Source of the DNA: a virus
Virus record (IMG/VR): IMGVR_UViG_3300044954_000123
Coordinates: 1-28,753 of that record
Direction: 5' to 3' (one strand)
DNA length: 28,753 nucleotides
Part shown: positions 28,216 to 28,753 of the stretch, in pieces
Layout of the letters: each line of letters begins with the position of its first letter
Position numbering within the stretch: position 1 is the first letter of the stretch
Position numbers and translations under genes: made by a program
Notes under the pieces: generated by a model
Seen by the model: the letters and a program-made list of their open reading frames with translations, nothing else
Databases searched by the model: none
Told to the model about the DNA's origin: nothing

Positions 28216-28753
28216 ACCGGTTGCCAAGATGCTCGCGTTCCACGGCGACGCGAGCGTGCAGTCGAAATACATCGCCCGCATCGACTCTCATCGTGCGCAG
28301 GACGAGCTCGTCAAGGGAACCTACTGGGTACTCGGGAAAGGGTGTGCTGTCGGCTGCACGGTCCACTCCAAGAGCCACGCCGAATTTGAGACGCAGCTCG
28401 GCATCCCTTGCGTGCTCGCGCGGCTCGAGGACAGGATGTTCGAATCGCTGCCGAACGAAGACGCACAGGAGTTTCCCGGTCAGTTCCTGCGGGCTCCTCG
28501 CCTCGGTGCCGACCTGTCGATGGTCTGGCCACGCTTCGCGCTCTGGATGCTGAGTGCCGCGGATGGTCCGGTAGTTCACGCCGCGGCAAGGTGTGACGAT
28601 GTCAAGAAGGCTGTGGAGTGCGTCGCAGCGCTCTACCGCGAGTGGGTCGAGACTGGGGTGAGGCCTGTGCGCGAGCGGTGGTCGACCGACACCGCCGCCC
28701 GCGCCGACGCCCGCGCCGCCGCCGCCGCCGCCGCCGAAGCCGCTGCCGCCGCC
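28205..28753 (+). CDS. alanine-repeat conserved hypothetical protein, 3' end beyond the window
   Basis: The ATG at 28205 follows GGAG near 28193. The frame is open to the right edge (183 codons visible). The first 150 or so residues are a compact domain with GTYWVLGKGCAVGCTVHSKS (near residues 38-57), QLGIPCVLARLEDRMFESLP and FPGQFLRAPRLGADLSMVWP. I recall similar domains in phage and bacterial hypothetical proteins that end in long Ala repeats; I cannot name a family. From about residue 163 the sequence becomes ARADARAAAAAAAEAAAAA, encoded by a GCC triplet run (28696-28753). Length of the repeat cannot be seen. Confidence 0.75.
   Translation, partial: MIAKPVAKMLAFHGDASVQSKYIARIDSHRAQDELVKGTYWVLGKGCAVGCTVHSKSHAEFETQLGIPCVLARLEDRMFESLPNEDAQEFPGQFLRAPRLGADLSMVWPRFALWMLSAADGPVVHAAARCDDVKKAVECVAALYREWVETGVRPVRERWSTDTAARADARAAAAAAAEAAAAA
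28696..28753 (+). repeat. GCC trinucleotide repeat encoding poly-Ala
   Basis: From 28696 the coding strand is a run of GCC codons broken by CGC, GAC, GAA and GCT, giving an Ala-rich stretch that continues past the edge. Such a tract can change length by slippage. It is in frame with the upstream gene. Confidence 0.7.

Noticed and set aside
1-28753. CRISPR arrays, tRNA genes, insertion sequences, reverse transcriptase or toxin-antitoxin pairs
   Set aside because: I looked for regularly spaced repeats, cloverleaf-like stretches, transposase or RT motifs and paired toxin genes and saw none that I could support.

Overview
The window is one contiguous, GC-rich stretch of a tailed double-stranded DNA phage or prophage (Caudoviricetes, siphovirus-like layout). 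Every gene but one lies on the + strand. They are tightly packed, with many ATGA, GTGA and TAATG stop/start overlaps and frequent GTG or TTG starts. I see no integrase, repressor, endolysin, tRNA or CRISPR array, so lifestyle and host cannot be fixed. A tape measure gene with no sheath gene in view argues for a non-contractile tail. The bacterial-type SD sequences and sigma70-like promoters suit a high-GC bacterial host.

Region 1 (1-5018) is recombination and replication: the tail of an unknown gene, a YqaJ-type exonuclease, a RecT annealing protein, small zinc-knuckle-like proteins around a RusA resolvase, a DUF1376-like replication protein and an HTH protein. Inside the replication gene lie five tandem 11-bp repeats that look like an iteron origin, the strongest unannotated signal in the window.

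Region 2 (5073-11015) is packaging and capsid: two small beta-rich proteins, TerS and TerL, portal, scaffold-like protein and major capsid protein, followed by a perfect GC hairpin. TerL has no usable start codon near its expected N-terminus and seems to be joined to TerS through a -1 frame change.

Region 3 (11029-25277) is head completion, neck and tail: a run of small connector-like genes including a lipoprotein and a membrane/coiled-coil protein, a tail tube candidate, a tape measure protein, Dit-like and hub-like tail tip proteins (the latter ending in a Cys-rich domain), and two more pairs of small beta-rich proteins. The three pairs (5073-5867, 17156-17989, 24460-25277) look like a dispersed family of decoration or fibre modules.

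Region 4 (25278-28753) is an accessory/control module: a near-consensus promoter with an inverted repeat in its spacer, an acidic protein, an HTH protein, the only - strand gene (an exported protein), a 405-bp regulatory region with a second promoter and a large dyad, then an excisionase-like HTH protein, an unknown protein, two very small proteins and an alanine-repeat protein that runs off the window.
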